Source: Dermatemys mawii
Lineage: Eukaryota; Chordata; Testudines; Dermatemydidae
Direction of reading: 5' to 3'
DNA: 64,000 nucleotides
Assembly: GCA_007922305.1 (NCBI GenBank)
Contig: ML677348.1
Coordinates: 16,879,442-16,943,441 of the forward strand
Part shown: piece by piece, positions 22,093-33,979 of the stretch
Position numbering within the stretch: position 1 is the first letter of the stretch
Layout: each line of letters starts with the position of its first letter
Made by a program: the position numbers and the translations under genes
Notes under the pieces: generated by a model
What the model was told of the DNA's origin: nothing
Databases searched by the model: none
The model's input: only the letters and a program-made list of their open reading frames with translations

Positions 22093-22922
22093 CAGTGGTC
22101 TCCAACCTTTTTATGCCCAAGATCACATTTTGAATCTGAGAGCAATCCAGGATCTACCCCACCCCTTCCCCAAAGCCTCGCACCACTCACTCCATCCCCT
22201 CCTCTCTCCATCCCCTCCTCTCTCCATCACTCACTCTTCCCCACCTTCACTCACTTTCACCGGGATGGGGTAAGGGGCTGGGGTTCAGGAGGGATCTGCA
22301 GTGTGGGAAGGGGCTCTGGGCTGAGCCTGGGGCAGGGAGCTGGGGTGCAGGAGGAAGTACAGTGTGCAAGCTCTAGGAGGGAGTTTGGGTACTGGCAGGG
22401 ACTCTGGGCTGGAGCAGAGTGTTGGGGTGCAAGAGGGGGTACAGGGTGCTGGCTCTGGGAGGGGCTCAGAGATGTGGGTTGGGCTATGGTCTCCCGCCAG
22501 GTAGCACTTACCTCTGGCGGCTCCCAGTCAGTGGCAGGTGCAGAGAGGCTAAAGCAGGCTCCATGCCTATCCTGGCCCCACACTGATCCCAGAAGGGGCC
22601 AATGCACCCTTGTGGCCCCTGATGGCGGGCGGGGGGCACATGAGTCCACGTGCTGCCCCTCTCTGCAGGCACCACCCCCACAGCTCTCCTGGCCAATGGG
22701 AGCTGTGGAGGTCATGCTTGCAGGCAGGAACAGCACGCGTGGCAGACCCCTGTCCCCGCCCCCCACCAGGGCTGCACTGGCCAGTTCCGGGAGCAGCTTG
22801 GGGTCAGGGTAGGCAGGGAGTCTGCTTTGGCAGCAGCCACAATGCACCGCTGGAGATCGCAATCGCCTGGAAGATCCTCTAGGATTGACCACTCAATTGC
22901 AATTGGCCGGTGGGTGATCACT
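22093..22922. mobile_element. G-rich hAT-like MITE (about 830 bp)
   Basis: The left end CAGTGGTCTCCAACC and the right end GGTGGGTGATCACTA are imperfect inverted repeats. The flanking 8-mers (CTATACAT and TTTTACAC) match only partly, so the duplication is decayed. The interior is G-rich with repeated GGGGCTCTGGG / GGGGTGCAGGAGG units. The long opposed frames here (211 minus, 169 plus) are compositional. Confidence 0.6.
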
Positions 22923-23079
22923 ATTTTACACCAACATCACTCATAACGACAGCATTGTATATGTATAAGACAATGGACAACACTCAGGTGTTCACCACAA
23001 ATGCATCATCAAACTCAGTCAGAACAATACTAAATTCAACAACACTTTGCCCAAACCAGGGGAACAGCCATGGTTTGCA

Positions 23080-23560
23080 ACAAACGCTCTGACTTTCCTG
23101 GAGGTAAACATTTCGATTTGATGCACTGAACCAAATCCATATTTCATTCAAGTCAGTTCAACATTAAACTGCATCTGTCTAAGGTGCCATGATACCTCCT
23201 GCGCATGGTGGTTTGGGTGCCTCACACATCCTCATTCTTTGACACAGGGTGGGCTTGCTGGCTGGACTAAAACTTTCAGATGCTCTGCAGTGGCTCAATA
23301 AGAGGGAAGACTGAGGTACCACATGCAGATTTAGTTTAATTTTGAACTGACTGGAAACAAAATCTTCAACTTCAACAAACCCATATCTTTCAGTTAGAGC
23401 TGAACTGACCCAAAATGAAATATTTCATTTAGATTTTCCTGACATAAAATTGAAAAACTTGAATATCTTCCCACAGAGAATTTCAATTTTGCAGAAACTA
23501 GATTTAGCTGTCAGAAAATCATTTTGATGGAAAATCCCCAGCCAACTCCACTTAGAGCCA
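23080..23560. repeat. AT-rich palindromic repeat
   Basis: Contains AAACATTTCGATTTGATGC and reversed 'tcattttgatggaaaatcccc' near its end, typical of a turtle interspersed family built on 'gaaatgaaa/tttcattt' motifs. Ends are uncertain. Confidence 0.35.
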
Positions 23561-24435
23561 TTTCAAACTTTTTGAAATTCACATTCCATTTAGGAATGAG
23601 AGACAGAGAGAGAGATTAATTTCCAAAAGCACTGGTGGAGTTTTTTGTTTTTAAAGAACAATATATATTCAGTCTCACCTGCAACCTCTGCTTAGGATAA
23701 AACCTAGACTGCAATAGCAACAACCCTGCAGAATGGAATAAAAATGAATTGAGCAAACTGTGCAGGGAAGCTTCTGGAGTGCTTGACTGCACTATGGCTT
23801 CTTCAGCTAGTGCTTTCAAAGAATTGTCTTAATAAGGACTGAATTCACACACAAACACTTATAAAGTAAATAAATAGAAAGAGTATTGAACAAACAAAAG
23901 AACTTCTCAGTATTCAATAGAACATTACCAGCAAAGCATTAGAGGGAGCCAATGCATGTGTGCACACTTTATACACATAAAAATTAACCACCTTTGACTA
24001 GCCACTTGTATTTATAACATCTGCAATACCAGTGAGTGCCGTTCTGAAATGTCTCTCTTGAGTTTGCCAAACATCGTAATTTGGAAAGAAAACACCAGAT
24101 AACTCTCGGGGGAAATGTCAAAGTCTCTTGATACCTAGAAATCCTGAACTCTGGGAATGGAAAGTTTGCATTTAAGGAAATCCTCTCACTGCCGTATAGG
24201 GTACATATAGAGAGACTGACCTTTGATTTTTCCATTCCAACCAATCAAGATATAACTGATCACGGTTTGAGACTGAGCTTTTCTGTTGCAGGCAAAGGGC
24301 CTGTTATGATAGTGTAAGTGAAAAAATTGATGGAACTGAGTAAGTTTGAAGACTGTTAGTATGCTACGTTTCCAACTGACTGTTCTATTGAGATAGGTTA
24401 TCAAGGAGATCTTTTGTCCATGACTATTGATACAG
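23561..24435. other. Noncoding DNA
   Basis: No supported feature. Short GA repeat (AGACAGAGAGAGAGA) at 23600-23616. Confidence 0.4.
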
Positions 24436-24439
24436 TGGC

Positions 24440-24631
24440 TCCTAAATATTTTCTTATCCTACTTCATTGTCTCATTATATCCCTGTATTCTCGTGTCTGA
24501 CTGTATCTATCTGGTGTCATCTGTCCAATAATTAGACAGTAAACTCTTTGGAGCAGGGACCTTTTTTTTTGTTTGGAGTTTGTACAGTGCCTATCACAGT
24601 GGTGTCCTGGTCTGTGACTAGGGCTACCAGG
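24440..24631 (+). repeat. CORE-like SINE, split by an LTR
   Basis: AACTCTTTGGAGCAGGGACC, GTTTGTACAGTGCCTATCAC, then GGTGTCCTGGTCTGTGACTA and GGGCTACCAGG; after the LTR the tail resumes at 26054 with CCAGGCACTGCAGTACTATA. This is the same tail as at 11840-11970 and reversed at 59925-60050. Removing the LTR plus one duplication copy joins the two halves cleanly. Confidence 0.75.
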
Positions 24632-26053
24632 TGTGATGGGTTCAGTCACAGGGATCCCCTTGGAACTGTCACCTGATGTGCTGAAATTACCTCTCAGCCT
24701 GTTTTCCCTGTAGGCTTGGGACTTCCAGAACCCCATCTTTTTGAGCCAGACATGTTAGCCTACTGCAGTGCAGACCCAGGGTCTGGACCACGTCCCCAAA
24801 GCTGCAGACTTAACTGAAAACAGCTTAGTAGGTTTCCTGCCTTCCAGCACTCAGACACCCAGCTCCCAATGTGATCCAAACCCCAAATAAATCCATTTTA
24901 CTCTGTAAAAGATTATACAGGGTAATTTCATAAATTATATGTCCTCTATAGCAGGGGTCTTCAAACTTTTTCCCCCGCGGCCCCTTGCCACGGAGGAAAA
25001 AGTCTGGCAGACCCCCGGGGCAGGTATGTCTGCCGAAATGCCACCGCAAAATGCGGATGCTCCTGGCGGCGGCAGCATTTTGGTGGTCTAAAAATAGACC
25101 GCCCGGGAGTTGGGCGGTCTCAGTGGCACCGCCGGGGTCTCGTGCACCCCCGGGGGTGGTCTCACGCACCCCTGGGGGTGCACCACCCCAGTTGGAAGAC
25201 CACTGCTCTATAGCACGGATAGAGAGATATGCACAGCTGTTTGCTCCTCCAGGTATTAATCACTTACTCTGGGTATATTAATAAACAAAAGTGATTTTAT
25301 TAAGTATAAAAAGTAGGATTTAAGTGGTTTCAAGTAATAACAGACAGAACAAAGTAAGTCGCCAAGCAAAATAAAACAAAACATACAAGTCTAAGCCTAA
25401 TACATTAAGAACTTTTACAGGTAATATCTCACCCTCAGAGATATTCCAGTAAGCTTCTTTCACAGACTAGACTCCCTCCCAGTATGGGCCCAATTCTTTC
25501 CCCTAGTACAGTCCTTGTTAGTTCCAGCAGACTTCTTAGATGATAAGCAGGGACTCTCATATGACTGGCCCCTTCTTTGTCCTGCTCCACCCCCCTTTTA
25601 TAGCTTTGGCACATGGTGGGAATCTTTTCTCTATCTGAGTCCCCATCTCTTCTTCTAAGTGGAAAAGTATCAGATTTAAGATGGATTCCAGTATCAGGTG
25701 ATATGATCACATGTCCTGTCAGACCCCAGCCTCCATTCTTCCTGGGCTGGCTCACATGTACACAGGAAGGTTTGCAAGTAAACAGAGCCATTTATAGTTC
25801 ATTGATTCTGAAGCACCCTTAATGGCTTCCACTTAATATGTTTACACGAGTAATACAAGTTTATATCTCATTCTTCTAACTCCAGACATACAAATAATAC
25901 ATGCAAACAAATAGGATGAACACACTCAGTAGAGTGATTATAAGCTTTGTAATGATACCTTAGAAGAGACTTTTTGCATGAAGCATATTCCAGGTACATC
26001 ATATTCACATTCATAAGCATATTTTCATAAAGCATATGGAGTGCAATGTCACA
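24632..26053 (+). mobile_element. Solo LTR with 5-bp target duplication
   Basis: Starts TGTGATGGGTTCAGTCACAG and ends GAGTGCAATGTCACA, so it has the TG...CA ends of an LTR. CCAGG at 24627-24631 is repeated at 26054-26058. Without the nested MITE and its extra duplication it is about 1.16 kb. No internal coding sequence or second LTR lies beside it, so it appears to be a solo LTR left by recombination. An AATAAA occurs near 24884 and AT-rich runs fill 25265-25420. A 5-bp duplication fits Gypsy or some endogenous retrovirus classes; I cannot decide which. An uncommon TIR-type element is a less likely alternative. Confidence 0.65.
24952..25205. mobile_element. 254-bp GC-rich hAT MITE
   Basis: Perfect 8-bp duplication CTCTATAG at 24944-24951 and 25206-25213. 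Inverted ends CAGGGGTCTTCAAACT and AGTTGGAAGACCACTG. The interior is GC-rich (GGCGGCGGCAGCATTTTGG). It is related to the element at 44075-44315, which shares the GCAGCATTTTGGTGG phrase and end sequence. Inserted into the solo LTR. Confidence 0.92.
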
Positions 26054-26059
26054 CCAGGC

Positions 26060-27270
26060 ACTGCAGTACTATATAAATAATATACAAGATAAAACTTCTC
26101 CCTCCAAGATCATCATAGTTTGCAGATGATTTGTGTCCAATGAAAACAAAGGGAAAATAGCTAAAAGTTAGTTGCAGAAGTCTCTATCAGAGTTCAGCCA
26201 ATGGGAACAATGCACATTTTTGGCTATGAGTGCCATAGCAATGAGGCCATGGCTATGAGGGAAGCAGAGAAAAGTTTCTTTGCTTCACAGATCTCAGTAA
26301 ACACAGCGGCGATATACAACGGACATGTTCCAGGATGTATGCAGCTGGTTCAACTCAAGCTGCCTCCACTTGGAAACAGAATCAAGTTTCTCTTATTGTG
26401 AGGAACTTGCTGGATAGCTTGCTGATAAAATCAGTTAGATTTGTATGGAGCTTGCTATGCCTTTGTGGGCAGGACGGTGTCTTTCGGGAAAGATGCCCAA
26501 TCTTTTGTGAGCTTCATCCAATGTCATTCACTGACATTCTAGAAACACTGGGAATGCTTTCAGCCAATCTGTGCTCCGGGACCTAGTCCCTTCTCACTGG
26601 GGAAGGCCAATGGTGACACAATGGCCCCTTGGTGGAAAGTTGAGTGCCAGTTGTTCTAAAGGAGTCACTGGTGAGATCCGTACTCAGGATATCAACTTTC
26701 AGTGAAGAAGAGTAGAACTTCAGATCACCACTGAGTCTCTTGATTTGTGGAGTCCCCAATCTGTCTGAAGATAGCAGTGTGTATAGACAGTAACTTCTAC
26801 TAGACAGAATATCTGAACTATGCAAGTGTGGATCATGCAGAGTTTGGCCTCTAGAAAGGATAAAATCTTTGAATACTAATAGAATCTGTAGAAATTCTTA
26901 GTAAGTTCAAGTAACAGCGGGATAGATTTTTGGGACAAAAGTCCTTACATTCTATCCTGCTGTCAGCTGTGAAATCCTGGCGTGGCCACACAGTCAGTAG
27001 AGGAGCTTTCATCCACAGTGCCGCTGTCTGGTACAGATCCATGCAGCGATTGCACTAGACAGTGAGATCTATATTTCAGCTAGGAAAGCAGTGTTTTGCC
27101 TGGCATTTTTATAGAAGGATGAACAGCAGCATGTACAAGAAGGTACATCCCACTTAGAGCCCAAGAAATCGGTTTTATCAATGCTCTTATCAATTGAATT
27201 GTGGGGTAAGTTCACCATTTATTTTGATTAACAAAACACCCTCCCCTCCCCCAGAAGAATTCCCATAAAA
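26060..27270. other. Tail of split SINE, then unique noncoding DNA
   Basis: About 26054-26090 is the SINE tail. The rest has no supported gene; frames of up to 83 codons lack recognisable motifs. Confidence 0.4.
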
Positions 27271-27273
27271 ATA

Positions 27274-27521
27274 GAATGCAATGAGATATCCTCCCGACTT
27301 TGCTTTAGGAAATCAATATTTACTGCACACCACAGTGGGAGAGAACTAGTGGGAAGAGCTATTCTGCTGCGGCTGGTTTGTCCCAATAGCTGAATCTCAG
27401 TTAATGGTTTTGAAGAGAAAAAGAAAACCGCAATAGCTCTTCCCACTAGTTCTCTCTCACTGTGGCACACAATAAATATTGATTTCCTAAAGCAAAGTTA
27501 GGAGGGCATCACATTGCATTC
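27274..27521. repeat. Long inverted repeat of unknown family
   Basis: Arms of about 90 bp at 27274-27363 and 27432-27521 are reverse complements at about 88% (79 of 90 by eye), separated by 68 bases. The arm contains AGAGCTATT / AATAGCTCT and CTTTAGGAAATCAATATTTA. The mismatches are almost all transitions, consistent with ageing of once more similar arms. There is no clear target duplication and no coding sequence. It could be a foldback element or a hairpin-forming transcript source; I do not recognise the family. Confidence 0.75.
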
Positions 27522-27715
27522 TTTGCTGAGGACAAACCAAATGTACAATAACAAAAGAGCATAGATGGGCTGTGTAATGCCGGGGGGCGGGGAGCAGATG
27601 GCCAACTCAGATCTCCAGTAGAGCTCTGACATTTCTACCATTTGAGGATCTGCGCCAAAGTCATTTGTGAGATCAAAGAATCAGCAGGTTCAGTTTGGAC
27701 TTCAAGGACCTGACT

Positions 27716-28685
27716 TTCATAAGAATGGCCATACTGTGTCAGATCAATGGTCCATTTAGTCCAGTATCCTGTCTTATGACACTGGCCAATGCCAGGTGCT
27801 TCAGAGGGAATGAACAGAACAAGTAATCATCAGCCATTCCCTCTCACCAATTCCCAGCTCCTGGCAGTCAGAGGCTAGGGACATTCAGAGCATGGTGTTC
27901 CATCCCTGCCAATAGTCATTGATGGACCTAGCCTCCATGGGCATACCTAGTTCTTTTTTTAATCCTGGTATAGTTTTGGCATTCACAACATCCTCTGGCA
28001 ATGAGTTCCACAGGTTGACTGTACATTGTGTGAAGAAATACTTCCTTTTGTTTGAAACCTGCTGCCTATTGATTTCATTTGGTGACCTCTAGTTCTTATG
28101 TAAATAACACTTCCTAATTCACTTTTTCCACACCACTCAAGATTTTCATCAAATCTCAGAGCTCAAAGGGACCTCAAGAGATCATCTAGTGCAACCCCCT
28201 GCTTAAAGCAGGACCAATCCCTATTTTTGCCCCATATCCCTAAATGGCCCCCTCAAGCATTGAACTCATAAACCTGGGTTTAACAGGCCAATGCTCAAAC
28301 CACTGAGCTATTACTCCCCCTCATTTTATAGGCTTCTATCATATCCCCACTTAGTCTCTTTTTCAAGATGAAAAGTTACAGTCTTTTTAATCTCCCCTCA
28401 TATGGAAGCTGTTCCATACCCCTAATCATTTTTGTTACCCTTTTCCAATCCCAGTATATCTTTTTTGAGATGGGGCAACCATATCTGTGTTCAGTATTCA
28501 AGATGTTCGTATACCATGGATTTGTATAGAGGCACTATGTTATTTACTGTCTTGTTATCTGTCCCTTTCCTAATAGTTCCTAATGTGCTGTTTGCTTTTT
28601 TGAGTGCTGCTGCACATTGGTTGGATGTTTTCAGAGAGCTATGCACGATGATGCCAAGAACTCTTTTTTCAGTGGTAGCACAGAT
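27716..28685 (-). mobile_element. CR1-type LINE 3' end, reversed, split by a SINE
   Basis: Begins with the reversed terminus CATAAGAATGGCCATACTG, continues through CCCAGCTCCTGGCAGTCAGA and CCTCTGGCAATGAGTTCCAC, is interrupted at about 28148-28320, and resumes with ATTTTATAGGCTTCTATCAT and CTCCCCTCATATGGAAGCTG to about 28685. The encoded minus-strand segment matches the CR1 ORF2 C-terminus region. 5'-truncated. Confidence 0.85.
28148..28320 (-). mobile_element. SINE with tRNA-like head and CR1-like tail
   Basis: On the minus strand it starts with GGGGGAGTAATAGCTCAGTG (A box region), then GGCCTGTTAAACCC and the B-box-like GAGTTCAATGC, then GGGGGCCATTTAGGGATATG and GATTGGTCCTGC, and ends in the CR1-type tail with AGATGATCTCTTGAGGTCCC. 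Tortoise SINEs are the classic case of a tRNA-derived head joined to a LINE-like 3' tail, allowing CR1 machinery to copy them. This copy sits inside a CR1 element. Anticodon-loop identity is too decayed to name the parent tRNA. Confidence 0.8.
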
Positions 28686-28689
28686 TTAG

Positions 28690-29044
28690 ACCCAAGTTAA
28701 ACTAAGATGCCTTTGCACCTTTCTCTAGTATACAGTGGCTTTGAAGTGGGTAGAAATTATACTGCAAGGCCCCTTTACATTGTCAGAAAGGCATAAAGAG
28801 TCCTAAGTGTAATTGATTGAGAATTCAGTCCCATAACAGCAGGTTAAGAAGGGGATTCTTTTTCAACCTTACAGAGATTAGGATTTTATTTTTAAGAACC
28901 ACTACATGTGACAGAAGCGCAGAGATTTGTCATAAACAGGTGTGTCAGTTTATGACTAGGCCTTGGAGAAAAATAAAAATAGCATTTAACAATTATCTTT
29001 GACAAACAAGAAGCTGTTTTTGTGACAGTACGTCATATTAAACA
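28690..29044. other. Noncoding DNA
   Basis: No supported feature. Confidence 0.35.
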
Positions 29045-29045
29045 A

Positions 29046-29282
29046 AGGGTATGTCTTCACTACCTGTTGGATTGGCGGGTAGTGATCGATCTTTTGGCAA
29101 TTGATTTATCGTGTCTCATCAAGACATGATAAATCGATTGCCAAAGGCACTCCCGTTGACTCCAGAACTCCAGCTTGCCGAGGACAGCAGGTAAGTCAGC
29201 CGAAGATGTGCCGATTTCAGCCATGTTATTCACGTACCTGAAGTTGCGTATCTTCGGTCAGCCCCTCCCCATAGTGTAGACC
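29046..29282. mobile_element. MITE with internal hairpin
   Basis: Ends GGGTATGTCTTCACTACC and CATAGTGTAGACCAGCCC are inverted repeats. Inside, 29091-29147 is a hairpin: CTTTTGGCAATTGATTTATC and GATAAATCGATTGCCAAAGG. Non-coding. Confidence 0.6.
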
Positions 29283-29309
29283 AGCCCTAAGAGTTCAAAG
29301 GCTGACAAA

Positions 29310-29312
<3 letters not shown>

Positions 29313-29346
<34 letters not shown>
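29313..29346. repeat. (AC)17 microsatellite
   Basis: Uninterrupted AC dinucleotides for 34 bases. Confidence 0.97.
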
Positions 29347-29349
<3 letters not shown>

Positions 29350-32140
29350 CTTATCAAAAAAATTCAGGAACCAATTTCCAAAAAGAAATAATTATCAAAA
29401 GCATCTTCTACACATAGCTGCTAGAACTATGGGTGCGGTGGTGTTGCCATACCCCCTGGCTTGAAGTGGTCTCCATTATATACAGAGTTTACAGTTTGAT
29501 TCAGTAATTTTCAGCATCCCCACTATAAAAATTGTTCCAGCACCCCTGCTTCTACATGCTACTGAATTAGTTTTTGATCCTTGGATGTTGTTGTTTAAAT
29601 AATAATGTTGTGTTTCACTCTCATTTTTACATTGCAGTAAATTATATCAGAATTTGTCCCTGCCCAAGAGGCTTCTATAGACAATCAATTTGTGATACAT
29701 AAATCTTGTGAATCCTGTGAAAATATGCTTCCTATTCAACAAAAAGCATTACATATATTTAGACAGATTTGCTTTTGCACTAACTGCATTCCTGTAACCA
29801 GCTGGTCTAAAAGTTCAGATCTGTTATTAGCTTACTGGTAATTTTTCCATAAAATTGAAGCTACTATATTAATTTTCATCTGCTATGAATCAGTAAAGAT
29901 GTTTTCTAGGTAAGAAATGCTGTGTTCCAGTTGCCAGTCCAGACTGAGGGCCTAATTCTACCTTCAGTTACATTTCTGAAACACCTGGGTTGTACAGTAC
30001 TGTATCCTGGGGATCTCTTGTCCGGATTCCTGACCAGAATTTTAAAACAATTAACATAGCGACTGTCTTCAGAAGATCTTTCTGAGTTTTTACACTGAAC
30101 CCTTTGCATCCCAGGCCAGGACTTTAGGACTTTCCTCAATGCTGTGTGAATGCAGCTACAGGATAATCCAAAGTCTCTAGAAGTAAATGGGAGCTTTGCC
30201 ATTGATTCATAATAATTTTTGGTGGGTGATTTGAAGAAAAAGGCTCATCTGACACTTATCCAAATACACCTCTTTGCTTTGGAAAGCTAAGGTGGCCGAG
30301 CACTTGCGCTATATTTGCAAAGTTTACCATCTTTGCCCAGGCTTAAACACCACAAAACCAGCCTTTCTCCGCTCTTCTGGTACTTCTACCTTCAGCAAAG
30401 CCAGAAAGTGTAAATGTGTGAGGATTTGTTTAGGTTAACCATATTTTTGAGGATCCAAAGACATTCCATTTAAAATTTTAGTAAATAGTTTGAATTGCTT
30501 CTTTTATTGTCAGAGCTGTGTCTCCCATCTCTACGCATAATGTTGAGCCTCTTGGTTTTAGATGGACTTTTGGCCGCACTGCATAAAAAGGAGCTAAACA
30601 AACATACTTCTTTTCAGCCCACACTGTATAACAGGTGGCATTATCAACTTATCATTTACTACTCTGCAATGACTGCAGTGTTGTGGCATATTCTTTTCTA
30701 AGCATAGGGAAATACTATCTGTCCCATAATGGAAATTCCAGTATAGCATATTCAACAGGCTCCAGCTGGAAAAGTACAGTCAATGAGCTTCAAAGATATG
30801 CATTGACCACAGTTCTGTAAAAGTGTATAATGATACTTGCAATAATTCCCTATTCTACTTGTCAGAAATACTCACAAGTACGAGGAACACCAGCAATAAC
30901 TATAAAAGCAGAGCACGACAAGCTTTAAAGCGTGCGGGTGGTAGCTTCTGGAACAGAGCAGTGCTTCTGTTTTTGCACTGGTTAATGGGGGGTGGACTTC
31001 TCCATCTGCCAACCTACCACCCACAATCCAGGGTTTTTAATACAATAACCTTGGCTTGGACTCAGCATAATGCTTCCTCATAAAATAGAACTCTTTTGCT
31101 TTGAAAAATTAAAATGAGTAAAGTGAATTTAATGGTAATTGTACATAATCTACCCTGGTTACACTTACAATTTTAAGTTCATATTGAGTTGAACCAAGTG
31201 AGAAAGACTCTTCTGTGTAGCTGTGCAAAGACTGTATCTTCTCTTGTGTATGTTCAGGGATTACCTCATTTTTGGCTTCACTATCATGTAAATAATAATA
31301 CTGTTTATTTTGTTTTATATAATTCAGGTAGTATGCTGGCAGAAATTGAGTACAGGAAGCATACAAACAGTAAGAAGCACTTTAGATTAAGCACTCCTCA
31401 GGCTTTGATCATTCTGTGCTGAAGGATTTACTTCATACTTAGTGTCACATATCATATAAAAATAGAGTATAACTTTTTACATGTCATCAAAAATTATTTT
31501 AAGTAATTTGCTCTACTAGGGAAAAATATTTCTGGAGAATGCCTTTTAACCAAAACTTCATCTAGAGGAAATACTTCCAGGAATGTTTCTCCAGACACTA
31601 CCCCTACTAAATAAAACATTTAATAGAAACACCCTTCTACACAAAACTCCTAAGCAAAAGGCCACTGAGGAAACTAGAAACTCATTCTCTTCATGTTTCT
31701 GTGAATATGCCTGTGTGCCAAAGACCAGCTTTTATACTTGCAAGCTGAGCTCAAACAACCCACAGGTGAACTAAGCCTTTCTATTATTCACCCCAATTAG
31801 ATTCAACCAGATCCCCTATAAAAGTGAACCCAGCTGCTCTTTCAGCTCCTCCCCTCCCACTCTTTTTCTTTTTTTCCCCTGGCTAGCTGGTGATGCTGCT
31901 GCTTTAACCAGTGCTATTGCTTTCATCTGGCAAACAGGTTTGATTTAAATTAAATCTGAAAGATCAGAACTAAAGCTGGTTGAACTCTGGAGGAAGTTCA
32001 GATACATGTCTAAATTTCTCCTGTCAAGCCCATATGTAAGTTCAGCTAGGAAGAACAAACCTCTGAGGTTGTGGGGAGGAAGGGGGGCATGGTAGGATGA
32101 TAATGAAACCTTGTAGTTTGTCCAGCTTTAGTTTAAATTA
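29350..32140. other. Long mostly unique noncoding stretch
   Basis: No gene, exon or repeat family that I can name. Frames are under 100 codons and without motifs. Confidence 0.4.
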
Positions 32141-32149
32141 ACAATCACA

Positions 32150-32362
32150 AATTCTTGATAAGCCACACATTCCATAAAGCTAATAGGTGCAACTTGTTCA
32201 GAGGTACATGTTCCAAGGGAGATTGTGGAACCCCCATCAATGATGGCTTTTAAGAACTAGCTAGACAAATACCTGTTAGGGATGGTCTAGGTTTCTTGGT
32301 CCTGCCTGAGTGAACGTGACCTCTTGAGGTCCCTTCCAGCCCTATATTTGTATGTCTCCTAA
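32150..32362 (+). mobile_element. CR1 LINE 3' end
   Basis: Encodes and then trails the CR1 end: AGATTGTGGAACCCCCATCA, CTAGCTAGACAAATACCTGT, GTGACCTCTTGAGGTCCCTT and CAGCCCTATATTTGTATG. Confidence 0.75.
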
Positions 32363-32564
32363 GTGTCTCTGATCCTGGACACTTTTTGGTGACTTGTACT
32401 CTGTGTTCTCCCAACCAACTGATCACACTCCTGTATCCTACAGTGATTGTGTGCCTGCAGAATGCTAAAGTCAGTGGAATGGCCAGGTGAGCAGCCTTCT
32501 CATTTAACTTCATAAAAATACTCCTTTAGTAAGCAAATGGGCAGCTACGAGATGTGGTGCATTT

Positions 32565-32790
32565 TTCTCAGCAGAGAACTAGGAACCTGTACGTTCTAAC
32601 CTTAGCTCTTACAATGACTCCGTGGCTGTAAGCAAGTCTGCAAACATTTCTGCCTCAGTTTCCCTATCTAGAAAATGTAATTTACTTATGCCCCTCAGAG
32701 GGTTGTTGAGATGATTCATTTGCTTATGTATATAAAAAGCTTTAAAGATGAAAAGTTCTGTCACAAGTAGTATGAATGGCTGTTGCCCCC
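32565..32790 (+). repeat. CORE/MIR-like SINE
   Basis: TGCCTCAGTTTCCCTATCTA followed by AGGGTTGTTGAGATGATTCA and AAAAGCTTTAAAGATGAAAA is the MIR/CORE-type body and tail. The tRNA-like head is decayed. Confidence 0.65.
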
Positions 32791-32794
32791 TATT

Positions 32795-33975
32795 GTCAGA
32801 AACTATGCTATAGAAAATCCAGATGTAATAGTCTTGATTTTCCTCTTTCCTTCACCAGTTATGCACTGCTGTAAGTGTCATTTCACTTAACTTCAGTGGG
32901 GTTGTTCCTGATGATCCTTAGGGCTTGGGCAAGAAAATCAGTATTGAAGAAAATCACAAATAAATGGGGGATCATTTACTGGCTTGCCACCGGACACAAC
33001 TCAAGTCAGCTGCTGGTGAATCTGAAGACACACCAGATATTTCCTTTTGCTTAGAAACATCATTTCTTTGTCAGGTTCATCCATCAGATTTTCCTCTTTT
33101 AGCATTTGCCTGACTTTGCTCTTGCAGACGCAGTAGACCAGGCTTCTCTGCACTCTCTATCTCTGAGATAGAGCATCCATTTTGTGAATGAAGTGTCATG
33201 ACCTTCACTGTGTGGGCTGTTCTCAGCTGGTCTGTTCAGCACAGTTCTGGTTTTTACTGCATAGTGCTTCATCACTATAGCTATTATCAGGCCTTTATAT
33301 CTGTTTCTTAGTATGCTGGATATTACTGGCAGAGTGTCCACTGTCCAAAGTCCCAAACATAAACTTGAAAATTGCTTTTGGCACTGACTCTACACTATTT
33401 TTGGGTACATAAGCATTTCAAGTATTAGGAAGCAGCATTTATTACCTTCATTTTTTGCATCACATGAGGGGTATGTAACTCTTGCAACAGAAAGAGAGAA
33501 ATTCTGCTCTGTGTTAACCTGGCATCAGTCTGAAATAATGACACTGAAGTCCTACAATACACCTGAGATTTATATTCGTAGGACTCACACCAGAATATGG
33601 GTATTTTATATACAAATCTGATTCTCCTAAAGGTTTTATTGCATCCATCATAGGGTACCTCAGATATAAAAAAATATTCTAAAGACAGGGCCTGAGGCCA
33701 ATGCACCTCCAAAGTAATAACACTGAAATTAAATCCATTGCCTTAGACACAAAAACAACCCCCTCACAAAGCATCCTGCTATATTTACACTCCAAAACCA
33801 AGTAAAAACAAAAAAAACCCACTCATCCTTCCCTTTCCCCAAGAAAAATACTCCAAAGTAGGAGTACATGTGCACGCCATCACCCTGGTCACTTTGTAAG
33901 GTTGTGTCCCCTTCCTTCCTGCCCTCCTTCCTCTGTTTTTGTTTCTTTATAGACTGCAAACTCTTTGTGACAGGC
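32795..33975. other. Unique noncoding DNA
   Basis: No supported gene. Pyrimidine-rich patch at about 33908-33935. Confidence 0.4.
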
Positions 33976-33979
33976 AATA

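Noticed and set aside
22257..22892. 211-codon minus frame and 169-codon plus frame
   Set aside because: Both lie within a G-rich hAT-like MITE and have no recognisable protein features.
29313..29346. CRISPR-like or satellite array
   Set aside because: It is a simple AC dinucleotide run without spacers.
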